A stretch of 64,000 nucleotides of DNA, from NCBI RefSeq assembly GCF_014635085.1, contig NZ_BMCH01000006.1, forward strand, positions 124,001 through 188,000, read 5' to 3'. The position numbers and the translations under genes are program-made. This document shows, piece by piece, positions 28,317-37,236 of the stretch (its first letter is position 1; each line of letters starts with the position of its first letter). The notes under the pieces are model-generated. The model did no database searches. It had not been told where the DNA came from and was given only the letters and a program-made list of their open reading frames with translations. The stretch comes from Asaia siamensis. Its GTDB lineage: Bacteria > Pseudomonadota > Alphaproteobacteria > Acetobacterales > Acetobacteraceae.

Positions 28317-29552
28317 TTACTCCACAGGCATAGGCGCAGGCTTTACCGACACCATCATGGCGCCTCCATGGGCCTCATCAAGGCCGCCGCCATTGCGCAA
28401 GGCAGCCAGCGACTGGTGAAATATGACGACCCGATAGAGCGCGTGGCCAGCGTGATCGCGCCAGCGCTCGAAGGCAAGGGTCGTATCCGGTGCGGTGCGA
28501 TCCGGCTGATCGGCAAAGGACCAGCCGAGCCCATAACGCGCAGCCAGCGCATCGAGTGTGGTGTCATGCCCGGCAAAGGCCAGAAACCGCGTTTCCCGCG
28601 GCACGATCGACCCATCGGAAAGCGTCACGCTCTCTCCGCTCAGAAACCGGTCGATTACGTCAGCCATGAGCCGCGATTTTTCCTTCACCAGCGTGCCCCG
28701 TCGGCGCGTCAGATCGGAAAGATAGTCATGCACTGGCAGGGCACGTTTCAGAAGCTCCGGTGCAAGAGCCTGTGCCCAGCGCGGGCCCGCATTTTCCAGG
28801 CCCTGCACATAAACGAGCAGGATATTCTCGGCCACAGACGCTGCCAGTGTCGGGCCACCTTCCAGAACCGCCCTGCCCTTTTTCTCGCCAATCGTCAAAG
28901 GTGTCGAAAAACACGGTGAGGTTCCGCCGCTGCATCCCTCGGGGGCAATCAAGTCCTGAAGAACCCTCAGGCCCTGATCGACAGATTGAGGGCGTGCTTT
29001 AACGTCATCACGCTGAAAAGACGCGGCTTCGGCAGCAAGGATTGTCCGGTTTCTGAAGATGAATTCTGGCGTGACCGCGTCAAACAGCGGATCATGCATG
29101 GCCGGAGACAGAGACCGTGCCATGAGATGCTGCGCCGGAACGAGAGTTTCAGCCATGATCTGCCCGCTCTGACGCGTGCGATCATCGGCGGAATCTGCCC
29201 ATATCACGGGCGCTGCCTTGCTCAGGCACGGGCCCTGATGCCTGGCGCAGGCCAGATCGTAATGGAGGGCGATATCCTGCATCATACGCCCAAGCGTTAC
29301 CCGGCCATGTTCGGTCAGCTGCCCCGGTGCAACAGGCCAGGCAGGCCAGACAACACCTGTTTCCTTCTCAAGCGCCTCTGGCCCATGCGTCGGGCTTCGA
29401 ATGCCATGCCGCGCGACAAGCACGACACGTTCAAGAACAGCATGATCAGGGAGTGGTAGTGACGAGAAACCAACCGTCCCTGCTGAGGCAGGGTCCGCAA
29501 AACCGAGACCCAGCGAGGCAAGACAGGCAGCAAATAAAAGCGTCTTTGTCAT
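28317..29552 (-). CDS. Periplasmic histidine acid phosphatase (phytase/glucose-1-phosphatase type)
   Basis: A 411-residue exported enzyme with a signal peptide (about 1-24, ending ASA). The branch-2 histidine phosphatase motif RHGIRSP is at 48-54 (nucleophile His49) and the proton-donor pair is His329-Asp330 in AGHDTT. Family members include AppA phytase and Agp glucose-1-phosphatase; the HD motif fits phytase or general acid phosphatase activity. It starts 9 bp after the TonB-dependent receptor gene, so both are in one transcript controlled by the FecI/FecR pair. The enzyme may release phosphate from the compound the receptor imports or senses. Confidence 0.9.
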   Translation of the reverse strand: MTKTLLFAACLASLGLGFADPASAGTVGFSSLPLPDHAVLERVVLVARHGIRSPTHGPEALEKETGVVWPAWPVAPGQLTEHGRVTLGRMMQDIALHYDLACARHQGPCLSKAAPVIWADSADDRTRQSGQIMAETLVPAQHLMARSLSPAMHDPLFDAVTPEFIFRNRTILAAEAASFQRDDVKARPQSVDQGLRVLQDLIAPEGCSGGTSPCFSTPLTIGEKKGRAVLEGGPTLAASVAENILLVYVQGLENAGPRWAQALAPELLKRALPVHDYLSDLTRRRGTLVKEKSRLMADVIDRFLSGESVTLSDGSIVPRETRFLAFAGHDTTLDALAARYGLGWSFADQPDRTAPDTTLAFERWRDHAGHALYRVVIFHQSLAALRNGGGLDEAHGGAMMVSVKPAPMPVE

Positions 29553-29561
29553 GACTCTTCC

Positions 29562-32105
29562 TCAGGGCAGCGTCACGGTCAGGTTGAAGAACACGCTGCG
29601 CCCTGCCAGCCGCCAGTAGAGCGGTGCGCCATCGGGATAGCCCGCACTCGCTGCCGACTGGTTGCCTGCAAAATCGCTGATGGCGCGATTATTGAACAGA
29701 TTGGCAATCTTGAGGCTCGGCGTCACGTCGCGCATGAACCCGCCCAGCTTCTTGAAATGCCAGCCAAGTGCGAGATCGGCCGTTGTCGTGCTGCCGATGC
29801 GATACTGATTGGCAAATACCGTATTGCCCGCGCTGTCGGTCGTGCTGTCGAGCCCATAATGATTGCCGACGAATTTCCCGATCAGTGACGCATACGGCCC
29901 CTTGTTGTCGTCATAGAGAATACCGAACGACGCCAGCACATTGGGTGTGGCCGCCACACGCACCGAGCTGTGCTTGTACTGGGCATCGTTCACGCTGTAA
30001 TTGCCGTAGAGCGATACGCCATGGCCGAGCGCATACTGCCCCTCGACTTCAAGCCCCTTGTAGATGGCACCACCACTATTGACCGAGGTGCTCTGCGTGC
30101 CGAAACCCGGCACCTTGATCTGCGCAGACGCAATGAAATTCGAGAAATTGATGTAATAGGCATCAAAAGACAGGGTCCAGCGCTTCTGCTGCACAACTGT
30201 GCCGATCTGGTAATTCAGCGTGGTCTCGGGGCTGACATTGCCGACATTCTGCGTCTGGAACACGCTCATCGGCGGGGCAAGAAAACCCCGGGCGATCTGG
30301 CCATAGGCGCTCCAGCCCGGCAGGATGATCTGGTTTGCCGAGATCGACGGCTGCCATGAGCTGAATTTCTGTGTCGCGTTCAGCGGTACCTTGGTCGATT
30401 TATTGATCGCGGCGTCGTAGTCACGACGGAAATAGGAATATTTGATTCCCGGCTTGATGACAGTATTTTTGAAGGGCTTCCAGTCGAATTCAAGATAAGG
30501 CTGAACCGTCGTGTTGAAGTCTGAAATGTCATAGCTGTACGCTGAACCATTCTTGCCGGGCACGATCATGCTGTTCTTGCTCAGATCCACGGCATAGGTA
30601 TAGCGGCGGTCATCCTGCAGATCGGCCCAGGCTCCCAGCAGCACATCGCCCTGCGACGTATGCGCCTTGAAGGTGAGCGTATCGCCGTAATCGCGAAACT
30701 TCGCATCGGCATATTTGCCGGGCACGTCGTTCTTGTAGGTCGCAAGCTTTTTGCCACTGGCAGAATAGAGCGTCACGCCATTGGCACCTGGATCGTCAGA
30801 GCTGGCATCGGTCGACTCCGTATAATCATGCTCGAAGCCATTGGTGTAGAGACGGTTTTCTATAGTCAGCCAGCTCAGCACCCGGCTCTTGATGTCGATG
30901 TAATCGAAATCTGCCGTGTAGGTGCTGGGTTGATAGCCGGAATAGCATTGCAGTGTCGGGTTATCGCAAAGTCCGTAATTCTTGCCGTATTTTTTATATT
31001 GCTGAAGGGTCGCCCCTTGGGTCGTGTTCTGGTTTTCCCAGTTATAGGTGGTCAGAAGGGTCAGGGTCGTGTCTTCGCCCAGCTTCGCCACATCCTTGAA
31101 CAGCAGGTTATTACGACGCTCGCCCGAGCCTGTCAGATAGCCATCGGTTTCCTCATGCTGCAGATCGAGCACCATGGAGCCGAAGCGTGTCTTGCCTGAA
31201 TCCACCTCGACGCCACCGGCGCGCGTGTTGAAGCTGCCATAGGTGCCATAAGGCGTGACGCCAAAATGCTGCGCCGGCGTGCGGGACTGAAACCCGATTG
31301 TCCCGCCAAAGGTGGCGTTACCAATGGTTGAGGCTGTTCCTGGCCCGCGATTGACCTGCACCTCGCCAAGAAAATGCGAGATGAACAGCGACGAGGTCGT
31401 GTGATGCAGATCGCTGGCATTACCGAACGGGATGCCGTCGAAGAGCATATTGTACTGACCATCCTGAAAGCCGCGCAGGCTCATGGTTTCGGCCTTGCCC
31501 ATGCCGGGGCCGTTCGGGTTCTGCGTCCAGATGCTGGGCTGGAACTTGATGATGTCGTCCACACTTGCCAGTGGCACGATATTATTGGTGATGAAGCGCT
31601 TCTGAATGACGGAAGTCGGCTCGGTGATGGTCAGCGGCACTGTCGAGGGGGCCAGACGCTCGGCACGCCCGATAACCGTGATATGTTCCTGCCCCGTCCG
31701 GTCATCACGGGCGTCATGCCTGAAATTGCTGCCCCGCGCAGCCGACGCGATCACCACCACCCCATCGGCCTGCACATGCGCACTCAGACCTGATCCGCCC
31801 AGCGCGCGTTCAAGCGCCTTGTCGAGCGTCAGCCTGCCCTTGACCGCTGGCGCCTTGCGCCCGCGCACCTGATCGCTGGAGAACAGGATGTCGCGGCCAG
31901 ACTGGCGAGCAAGCCCGGTCAGCACTTCTTCGAGCGATCCGGCAGGCTGGCTCAGGCTGAGCGTCTTTTGCGCGTCACCCTGGTTCAGAACGGCCTGCGT
32001 TCGCTCTGCCTGGGCAAAGGCCATGCCAGGCAGAGCGGTGAGGGAAAGAAGGACGACGGCAAGATTTCTGCGCTGGCATGGTGCGGCAGACGGGACACGG
32101 ATCAT
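29562..32105 (-). CDS. TonB-dependent transducer with N-terminal STN domain
   Basis: An outer-membrane receptor of about 847 residues from the ATG at 32105 (five codons after an alternative at 32120). A signal peptide ending MAFA is followed by a secretin/TonB short N-terminal (STN) signalling domain at about 55-110 (LEEVLTGLARQSGRDILFSSDQVRG split over two halves). A TonB box (HITVIGR), a plug domain and a 22-strand type barrel follow, ending in Phe-rich FFNLTVTLP. The STN domain marks it as a surface-signalling transducer that talks to FecR, whose gene lies upstream. The ligand is unknown; the coupled phosphatase suggests a phosphorylated compound or its metal complex. Confidence 0.92.
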   Translation of the reverse strand: MIRVPSAAPCQRRNLAVVLLSLTALPGMAFAQAERTQAVLNQGDAQKTLSLSQPAGSLEEVLTGLARQSGRDILFSSDQVRGRKAPAVKGRLTLDKALERALGGSGLSAHVQADGVVVIASAARGSNFRHDARDDRTGQEHITVIGRAERLAPSTVPLTITEPTSVIQKRFITNNIVPLASVDDIIKFQPSIWTQNPNGPGMGKAETMSLRGFQDGQYNMLFDGIPFGNASDLHHTTSSLFISHFLGEVQVNRGPGTASTIGNATFGGTIGFQSRTPAQHFGVTPYGTYGSFNTRAGGVEVDSGKTRFGSMVLDLQHEETDGYLTGSGERRNNLLFKDVAKLGEDTTLTLLTTYNWENQNTTQGATLQQYKKYGKNYGLCDNPTLQCYSGYQPSTYTADFDYIDIKSRVLSWLTIENRLYTNGFEHDYTESTDASSDDPGANGVTLYSASGKKLATYKNDVPGKYADAKFRDYGDTLTFKAHTSQGDVLLGAWADLQDDRRYTYAVDLSKNSMIVPGKNGSAYSYDISDFNTTVQPYLEFDWKPFKNTVIKPGIKYSYFRRDYDAAINKSTKVPLNATQKFSSWQPSISANQIILPGWSAYGQIARGFLAPPMSVFQTQNVGNVSPETTLNYQIGTVVQQKRWTLSFDAYYINFSNFIASAQIKVPGFGTQSTSVNSGGAIYKGLEVEGQYALGHGVSLYGNYSVNDAQYKHSSVRVAATPNVLASFGILYDDNKGPYASLIGKFVGNHYGLDSTTDSAGNTVFANQYRIGSTTTADLALGWHFKKLGGFMRDVTPSLKIANLFNNRAISDFAGNQSAASAGYPDGAPLYWRLAGRSVFFNLTVTLP

Positions 32106-32198
32106 CGGGGCAAATTCCATCAGGCTGCGGCCGGAGTGGCCGTTCCCCTGAGGGACGACGCAGGAATGCGATCCCTCACCCGTTTCGATCTCGTTTCA

Positions 32199-33074
32199 TC
32201 AAAGCTTAACAATCTCGATCTGCGTCGGCCCGAACCTCACACGCAATGGCAGGAGATGGGCGAGCGCCTTGAAAAACCGTGCTGGGTCCTGCGTATGAAA
32301 CACACCGCTGATACGCAGACACGCCAGAGAGGGGGAGAGGATCATCACGGGCCTGTCGCTGTAGCGCGCCATCTCCGCCACGGCCTGATCGAGCGGCGTA
32401 TTGCGGAACAGGGCGCGGCCTTCGCGCCAGGCCATGATCTCATCAGGCCGGGCTGCCGCGACAACGCTGTGCTGTGTGAGGCGATCAAAACTCAGCGCCT
32501 GCCCCTCGCCCAGAGCCAGACGCCTCTGGCCGTGACCGCTCAGGCTCAGTCCCCCCTCGAGAACGGCAAGCTGCATGGCCCGGTCGCTGATCTCGAGCGC
32601 ATAGCGCCCCCTGCCCCCCGATACCGACCAACCGCAGCAGCGAAACCCGGCCTGATCTTCTCTGAAGGCGAGCGCGTAGCGCCCATTGCCAATTGTCATC
32701 TGGTGGCGCGATGGCCCGCAGATCACGGCGCTACAGGCATCCATGTCGATATCCATTGTGTCGAGCGCGAGGTGGCGCCGCTCATGCCTGCCAGTACGGA
32801 ATTCGCGCGCATCGGCGCCGGAAGGACCGAAAAGCGTCAGTGCCCCGAAAAGCGCACCGCATGACAGGGCCGCACGGCGCGATATCTTCCGCGACGGTTT
32901 CTGCTCGGCAAAACTGCCCGACTTCCAGATCTGCGAGACCAGCCCATAAGCCTGATGATGGGCCTCGCTCTCGCCCAGCCAATCGGCAAACCGGGCACGA
33001 TCATGATCGGAGCAGTGCTCGGAAAGCAGCCTAGCCTGCCAGCTTGCTGCCTGTTCGACCTGGTGCGGGGTCAT
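32199..33074 (-). CDS. FecR-family anti-sigma/signal-transfer protein
   Basis: A 291-residue inner-membrane regulator. The N-terminal cytoplasmic domain binding the sigma factor (ASWQARLLSEHCSDHDRARFADWL) is followed by a membrane segment at about 67-83 (AALSCGALFGALTLF) with twin Arg before it. The periplasmic FecR domain (MTIGNGRYAL, LSLSGHGQRRLALGEGQAL, WREGRALFRNTPLDQAVAEMARYS) ends with an STN-like module (ISGVFHTQDPARFFKALAHLLPL). It overlaps the sigma factor gene by 4 bases and lies upstream of the receptor gene. Confidence 0.92.
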   Translation of the reverse strand: MTPHQVEQAASWQARLLSEHCSDHDRARFADWLGESEAHHQAYGLVSQIWKSGSFAEQKPSRKISRRAALSCGALFGALTLFGPSGADAREFRTGRHERRHLALDTMDIDMDACSAVICGPSRHQMTIGNGRYALAFREDQAGFRCCGWSVSGGRGRYALEISDRAMQLAVLEGGLSLSGHGQRRLALGEGQALSFDRLTQHSVVAAARPDEIMAWREGRALFRNTPLDQAVAEMARYSDRPVMILSPSLACLRISGVFHTQDPARFFKALAHLLPLRVRFGPTQIEIVKL

Positions 33075-33571
33075 GAAAGCCCGTCATGCATCAGGGCAAG
33101 GGCCAGATGGGCCAGCGCACGGGCAATAGATTTCTCGATGGTACTGACGCTCAGTTCGAGAGTCTTCGCGATGCGGCCATAGGTCAGCCCATCGAGCCGG
33201 TGCATCAGGAAGATGCGCGACGTCCGGGCATCGAGCGCCGCAAAAGCGACGCGCACGCGCTCAAGCTGCTCGCGTCCAAGCAACACGCGTTCGGGGCCAG
33301 GCTGGAGGCAGACAGGCTCGATACCTTCCTGCGCATCGAATGAGGAGAAACCCACACGCTTCTCGCGCCTGGCCCGATCGATGGCCAGATTGCGCGCCGT
33401 GCGCAGCACATAGGCTTCAGGATGATCGATACCTTCCACGCCGCGCTCGAAAAGATGCATGAGGGCGGTCTGGAGCAGATCATCGCTATCCGACCTGCGG
33501 TTCTGTCGCCGGATACGCTCATACAGAGACGTCCATACGGACTGTCTTAGGCACCATTCTGCCGCTGACAT
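33071..33571 (-). CDS. FecI-type ECF sigma factor
   Basis: A 166-residue extracytoplasmic-function sigma factor. Region 2 shows DDLLQTALMHLFERG and the AYVLRTARNLAIDRARRE helix. Region 4 has LDGLTYGRIAKTLELSVSTIEKSIARAL. With the ATGA-coupled FecR and downstream receptor this forms a standard surface-signalling module: ligand binding outside activates the sigma factor, which should drive the receptor-phosphatase operon. The start codon at 33571 gives the normal family length. Confidence 0.93.
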   Translation of the reverse strand: MSAAEWCLRQSVWTSLYERIRRQNRRSDSDDLLQTALMHLFERGVEGIDHPEAYVLRTARNLAIDRARREKRVGFSSFDAQEGIEPVCLQPGPERVLLGREQLERVRVAFAALDARTSRIFLMHRLDGLTYGRIAKTLELSVSTIEKSIARALAHLALALMHDGLS

Positions 33572-33717
33572 TTGTTACCTGCCAGAAATGAGAAACCGGG
33601 AATGCGCGGTTCATATCAATGGCAGGTCAGCTTGTCAGCGCGAGAGGTGCGCTGTCTTCAAATCTTCACAGAAACCGCGCCCTGTTGCCTGAATGCAAAG
33701 AGGCGCGGCCGTGGCCC

Positions 33718-34026
33718 TTACATGCCGAGTGCGCGGCGATAGATGTCGAGAAGCGTCTCCTGCTCTTCGATCTCGTTGGGCTCTTTCTTGCGCAGCTTGA
33801 TGATGTTCTTGATGGTGGCAACATCGAAACCGGCCGATTTGGCTTCGCTGAAGATGTCCTTGATATCGCCTGCAAGCGCCTTGCGCTCTTCTTCGAGACG
33901 CTCAACGCGCTCGATGACGCTCCGCAGACGATCGACGGCAATACCACCGACATTCGAGTCAGGATCAGCAGCCTGACGCGCACGGCTGGCGGCGGCTTCG
34001 TCAATATCAAAAGGCATGTCAGACAT
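33718..34026 (-). CDS. gapR: GapR-family nucleoid protein (DUF2312)
   Basis: A 102-residue DUF2312 protein. GapR binds overtwisted AT-rich DNA and helps topoisomerases ahead of replication and transcription in Caulobacter. The conserved helical core is clear (LRSVIERVERLEEERKALAGD, then DIKDIFSEAKSAGFDVATIKNIIKLRK). About 25 extra N-terminal residues are acidic and probably disordered. It is divergent from zwf across a 232-bp gap. Confidence 0.93.
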   Translation of the reverse strand: MSDMPFDIDEAAASRARQAADPDSNVGGIAVDRLRSVIERVERLEEERKALAGDIKDIFSEAKSAGFDVATIKNIIKLRKKEPNEIEEQETLLDIYRRALGM

Positions 34027-34258
34027 GGTGACCTCGAAAGCGGGGGTTGCACGCGGCCCTTCTGGGGCCAGAGAGCCACAAGCGCCCGGGCAGACGCTTG
34101 CGAAGAGAGGCGGCTTATCGCGGCTCGACAGGGCGGGTCAACGCATATTGCGCCCGAACGCCCTGCTTTGGGGCGCGTTCTCTTTGCTACCTTTACCCCA
34201 TCCGGGCCCGCATGTCATAAGACCGCACTGCCCCATCGAGAACCGGAGAGCCAGGCCG

Positions 34259-35728
34259 ATGACCCATTGCCACCAGGTCGCCCCTTTCGATTACGTCATT
34301 TTTGGCGCCACCGGCGATTTGACCATGCGCAAATTGCTGCCCGCCCTGTATTATCGCCTGACCATGGGACAGGTGCCGGATACGGCCCGTATCATTGGCA
34401 CGGCGCGCTCACCGCTCAAGCGCAACGAGTATCAGACCCGTGCCCGCGACGCACTGAAGCGCTTTGTGAAGGCTGACGATTTCGACGAAGACACGGTCGA
34501 TCGCTTTCTGGACATGATCCATTACGTGAGCCTTGACGGCTCCAAGCCGGATAGCAACTGGGAAGGCCTGCGCGAGGTTCTGAGCCACAAGGCAGAAGAG
34601 CATGTGCGCGTGTTCTATTACGCCACCGCTCCCGATCTGTACGGCGCCATCTCGAAGAACCTGCATAACGAAGGCCTCGTCACCGATGACAGCCGCGTTG
34701 TGCTGGAAAAGCCGATCGGCATCGATCTGAAGACGGCCGAAGAGATCAACGAAGGCGTCGGTCAATATTTCAAGGAAAGCAATGTTTTCCGCATCGACCA
34801 CTATCTGGGCAAGGAAACCGTCCAGAACGTGATCGCGCTGCGCTTTGCCAACCCGCTTTTCGAAGCGGTCTGGTCGGGTGAGCATATCGAGTCCGTGCAG
34901 ATCACTGCTGGCGAGCTCGTCGGTGTCGAAGGGCGCGCCGCCTATTACGACAATTCGGGTGCGCTGCGTGACATGGTGCAGAACCATCTGCTGCAGGTGC
35001 TCTGCCTCGTCGCGATGGAAAAGCCTGCCTCGCTTGAGGCCGATGACGTGCGTGACGCCAAGGTGTCGGTGCTGAAATCGCTCGTGCCTCTCGATGCGAA
35101 GACCCTGCCCACCAGCACGGTGCGCGCGCAATACACCAAGGGCCACAGCAAGGGCGCCACGGTTGAAGGCTATCTCGAAGAGCTCGGCCATGAGAGCAAC
35201 ACCGAGACCTATGTCGCCCTGCGTGCCGAAATCGACACCCCACGCTGGAAGAACGTGCCGTTCTACATCCGCTCGGCAAAGCGTCTGAAGGCCAAGGTCA
35301 GCGAGATCGTCGTTACCTTCAAGCCCTCGGCCACAAAGCTCTTCCCGTCTCAGCCGGAAAAGAACGTGCTCGTCATCCGCATCCAGCCGGATGAGGGCGT
35401 GTCGTGGCAGTTCAACGTCAAGAACCCGCTGGATGATGATTTCGGCCTGTGGGAAACCAATCTCGACGTGCATTTCGAGCGCGCCTTCTCCGTGCGTTAT
35501 CCCGATGCCTATGAGCGCCTGCTGCTCGACGCCGTGCGCGGTTACCCTGTCCTGTTCATCCGTCGTGACGAAGTCGAGGCGGCATGGAAATGGGTTGCGC
35601 CGGTCATGGAAGCCTGGGCGAAAAATGAAGTCCCAATGGCTCATTATGCCGCCGGAAGCTGGGGCCCCGAAGAAGCCCGTCAGATGCTCGCCCGCGACGG
35701 GCAGGTCTGGCACGAAGACGTGGAATAA
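34259..35728 (+). CDS. zwf: Glucose-6-phosphate 1-dehydrogenase
   Basis: Oxidises glucose-6-phosphate to 6-phosphogluconolactone, the entry to the pentose-phosphate and Entner-Doudoroff routes. The ATG at 34259 gives 489 residues, the family length; the frame is open further upstream but without family character. It has the cofactor motif FGATGDLTMRKL, the active-site RIDHYLGKETVQN and the C-terminal barrel. A GGAG site precedes the start. The 6-phosphogluconolactonase and dehydratase genes are not adjacent. Confidence 0.97.
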   Translation: MTHCHQVAPFDYVIFGATGDLTMRKLLPALYYRLTMGQVPDTARIIGTARSPLKRNEYQTRARDALKRFVKADDFDEDTVDRFLDMIHYVSLDGSKPDSNWEGLREVLSHKAEEHVRVFYYATAPDLYGAISKNLHNEGLVTDDSRVVLEKPIGIDLKTAEEINEGVGQYFKESNVFRIDHYLGKETVQNVIALRFANPLFEAVWSGEHIESVQITAGELVGVEGRAAYYDNSGALRDMVQNHLLQVLCLVAMEKPASLEADDVRDAKVSVLKSLVPLDAKTLPTSTVRAQYTKGHSKGATVEGYLEELGHESNTETYVALRAEIDTPRWKNVPFYIRSAKRLKAKVSEIVVTFKPSATKLFPSQPEKNVLVIRIQPDEGVSWQFNVKNPLDDDFGLWETNLDVHFERAFSVRYPDAYERLLLDAVRGYPVLFIRRDEVEAAWKWVAPVMEAWAKNEVPMAHYAAGSWGPEEARQMLARDGQVWHEDVE

Positions 35729-35737
35729 GGCGCTCCC

Positions 35738-36211
35738 TTGGCCTCAGATCCCAAAAACACCTCCCGAACCGACGCCCCCAAGCTCGGCTCGGGGCGTCGC
35801 AAGCCGCGCACGCTCAAGCAGCATCTCCTGCGCCGTCTGGTCGTGCTTGTGCCTGTCTCCCTTCTGGCCATTGTGGTCATGAAAATGGGCTGGCTCGATC
35901 AGGCAGCAGACAAGATCCAGTTCGATCGTCTCGCCTGGTTCGATAATACGAAGCTCGTCGAGCATCTGCGCGTCATGGTCACGCATAACGGCATGACCAC
36001 CGTGCCCGCGAAATGCCTCGTGCCGATCATCAACGGCAATGATCCGCCAGAGGCAACGCGCGTCGATTTCATGCAGCGCAGCAATGATGGCTGCCCGGGC
36101 AAGGCGGGTACCTTCGATCGTCTGTTTACCATCAAGGTGAACAGGGCCGATCGCCTTCTTGCCACCGATCAGGGCTCGCCTGGCCGCTTCCACGCGATGG
36201 CGCAGCAATAA
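35738..36211 (+). CDS. Small membrane-anchored protein of unknown function downstream of zwf
   Basis: No family recognised. The frame begins at a TTG with an AAGG site a few bases upstream and encodes 157 residues. A basic N-terminus (GRRKPRTLKQHLLRR) and one transmembrane helix (about 33-50) suggest an inside-to-outside anchor. The soluble part of about 105 residues has two Cys (in PAKCLVPI and DGCPGK) that could form a disulfide in the periplasm. It begins 9 bp after zwf and is probably co-transcribed; a terminator follows. Confidence 0.72.
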   Translation: MASDPKNTSRTDAPKLGSGRRKPRTLKQHLLRRLVVLVPVSLLAIVVMKMGWLDQAADKIQFDRLAWFDNTKLVEHLRVMVTHNGMTTVPAKCLVPIINGNDPPEATRVDFMQRSNDGCPGKAGTFDRLFTIKVNRADRLLATDQGSPGRFHAMAQQ

Positions 36212-36217
36212 TCAGGG

Positions 36218-36245
36218 AAAGCCGGGCTCTCAGCCCGGCTTTTTC
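36218..36245 (+). terminator. Intrinsic terminator of the zwf unit
   Basis: Stem AAAGCCGGGCT/AGCCCGGCTTT with a three-base loop, continuing into a short T-run, seven bases after the stop codon. The structure reads both ways and overlaps the stop region of the convergent hydrolase gene. Confidence 0.88.
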
Positions 36246-37236
36246 ATGTCGAGACCCGGCGCCCTCGACGTGCATCGTCAAAACGCTGGCGCAGGAAGCG
36301 TCCGCCCCGACGCAGTGCCCTTCTGCCATCGACCAGCGCCGCGTAGAAATTCAGAAAACCATGAATCGCGCGTGGGAAGCAGATCAGACGCACGCTCACA
36401 CCAGCGTCTCTCAGCAGGCGCGTATAAAGCTCGGCCTCGCCCCGCAACGGGTCAAAGCCCGCCGTGACAATCATCGCCGGGGCAAGACCGGCGAAATCAT
36501 CAGCGAAGACCGGCGCCAGATCCGGGTTGAGCATATCCTGATCGGATCGACTATATTGCCGACCGTACCATTCCAGCAGGCGTGCCGTCAGCATATAGCC
36601 CTGCCCGTAAATCTCGCGACTTGGCGGCGAGAGCAGCCCGCTGACGGTCGGGTAGTAGAGCAGCTGCGCCGCCATGCGCCCCAGCTTGTGCTCTCTGGCC
36701 CGATACGCCAGCACGGCCGCAAGATTACCCCCCGCGCTGTCGCCGCAAACCGCAACAGGCAGGCCCAGGGCCTCGGCCTGCTCATGCAGCCAGAGCAGCG
36801 CCCCCCACCCGTCATCGACCGCCGCCGGAAACGGCGCCTCTGGGGCAAGACGATAATCGAGCGACAGCACCATCGCGCCGGAATGACGCGCCAGACGGCA
36901 ACAGATCCCGTGGTGCGAGACAAGATCGCAATGCACAAACCCGCCGCCATGCATGAAAAGCACAAGCCCGATAACCTCGCCTCTCGGGCGATAGAGCCGG
37001 GCAAGGCGCGTCTCGCTGCCACAGGGTACGCTGATTTCGCGCCATTCCCTGATCTGCAACGATGACAGCGCCTGCGGAAAACTCGGCATGCCCGTCATGC
37101 GACGCAGGGCCGCCAGAGATTCAGGCGTCAGGCTGGCAGGAAGCGGCAATCCGTCACGACCTTTGGCCGCTTTTTTTAGCCAGTGCAGAAAAAGGCGATA
37201 GAGCCATCCGGGACGCGAAACGGGCAAATCTGTCAT
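36244..37236 (-). CDS. Alpha/beta-hydrolase of the hormone-sensitive-lipase family
   Basis: A 330-residue predicted cytoplasmic esterase. The HSL oxyanion motif HGGGF (about residue 95), the nucleophile in CGDSAGGN, the acid in AGFDPLRGEAELY and the His in RAIHGFLNF are all present. No signal peptide is seen. Family members hydrolyse short-chain esters; the natural substrate is not evident. It converges on the zwf unit, with stops separated by about 30 bases. Confidence 0.88.
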   Translation of the reverse strand: MTDLPVSRPGWLYRLFLHWLKKAAKGRDGLPLPASLTPESLAALRRMTGMPSFPQALSSLQIREWREISVPCGSETRLARLYRPRGEVIGLVLFMHGGGFVHCDLVSHHGICCRLARHSGAMVLSLDYRLAPEAPFPAAVDDGWGALLWLHEQAEALGLPVAVCGDSAGGNLAAVLAYRAREHKLGRMAAQLLYYPTVSGLLSPPSREIYGQGYMLTARLLEWYGRQYSRSDQDMLNPDLAPVFADDFAGLAPAMIVTAGFDPLRGEAELYTRLLRDAGVSVRLICFPRAIHGFLNFYAALVDGRRALRRGGRFLRQRFDDARRGRRVST

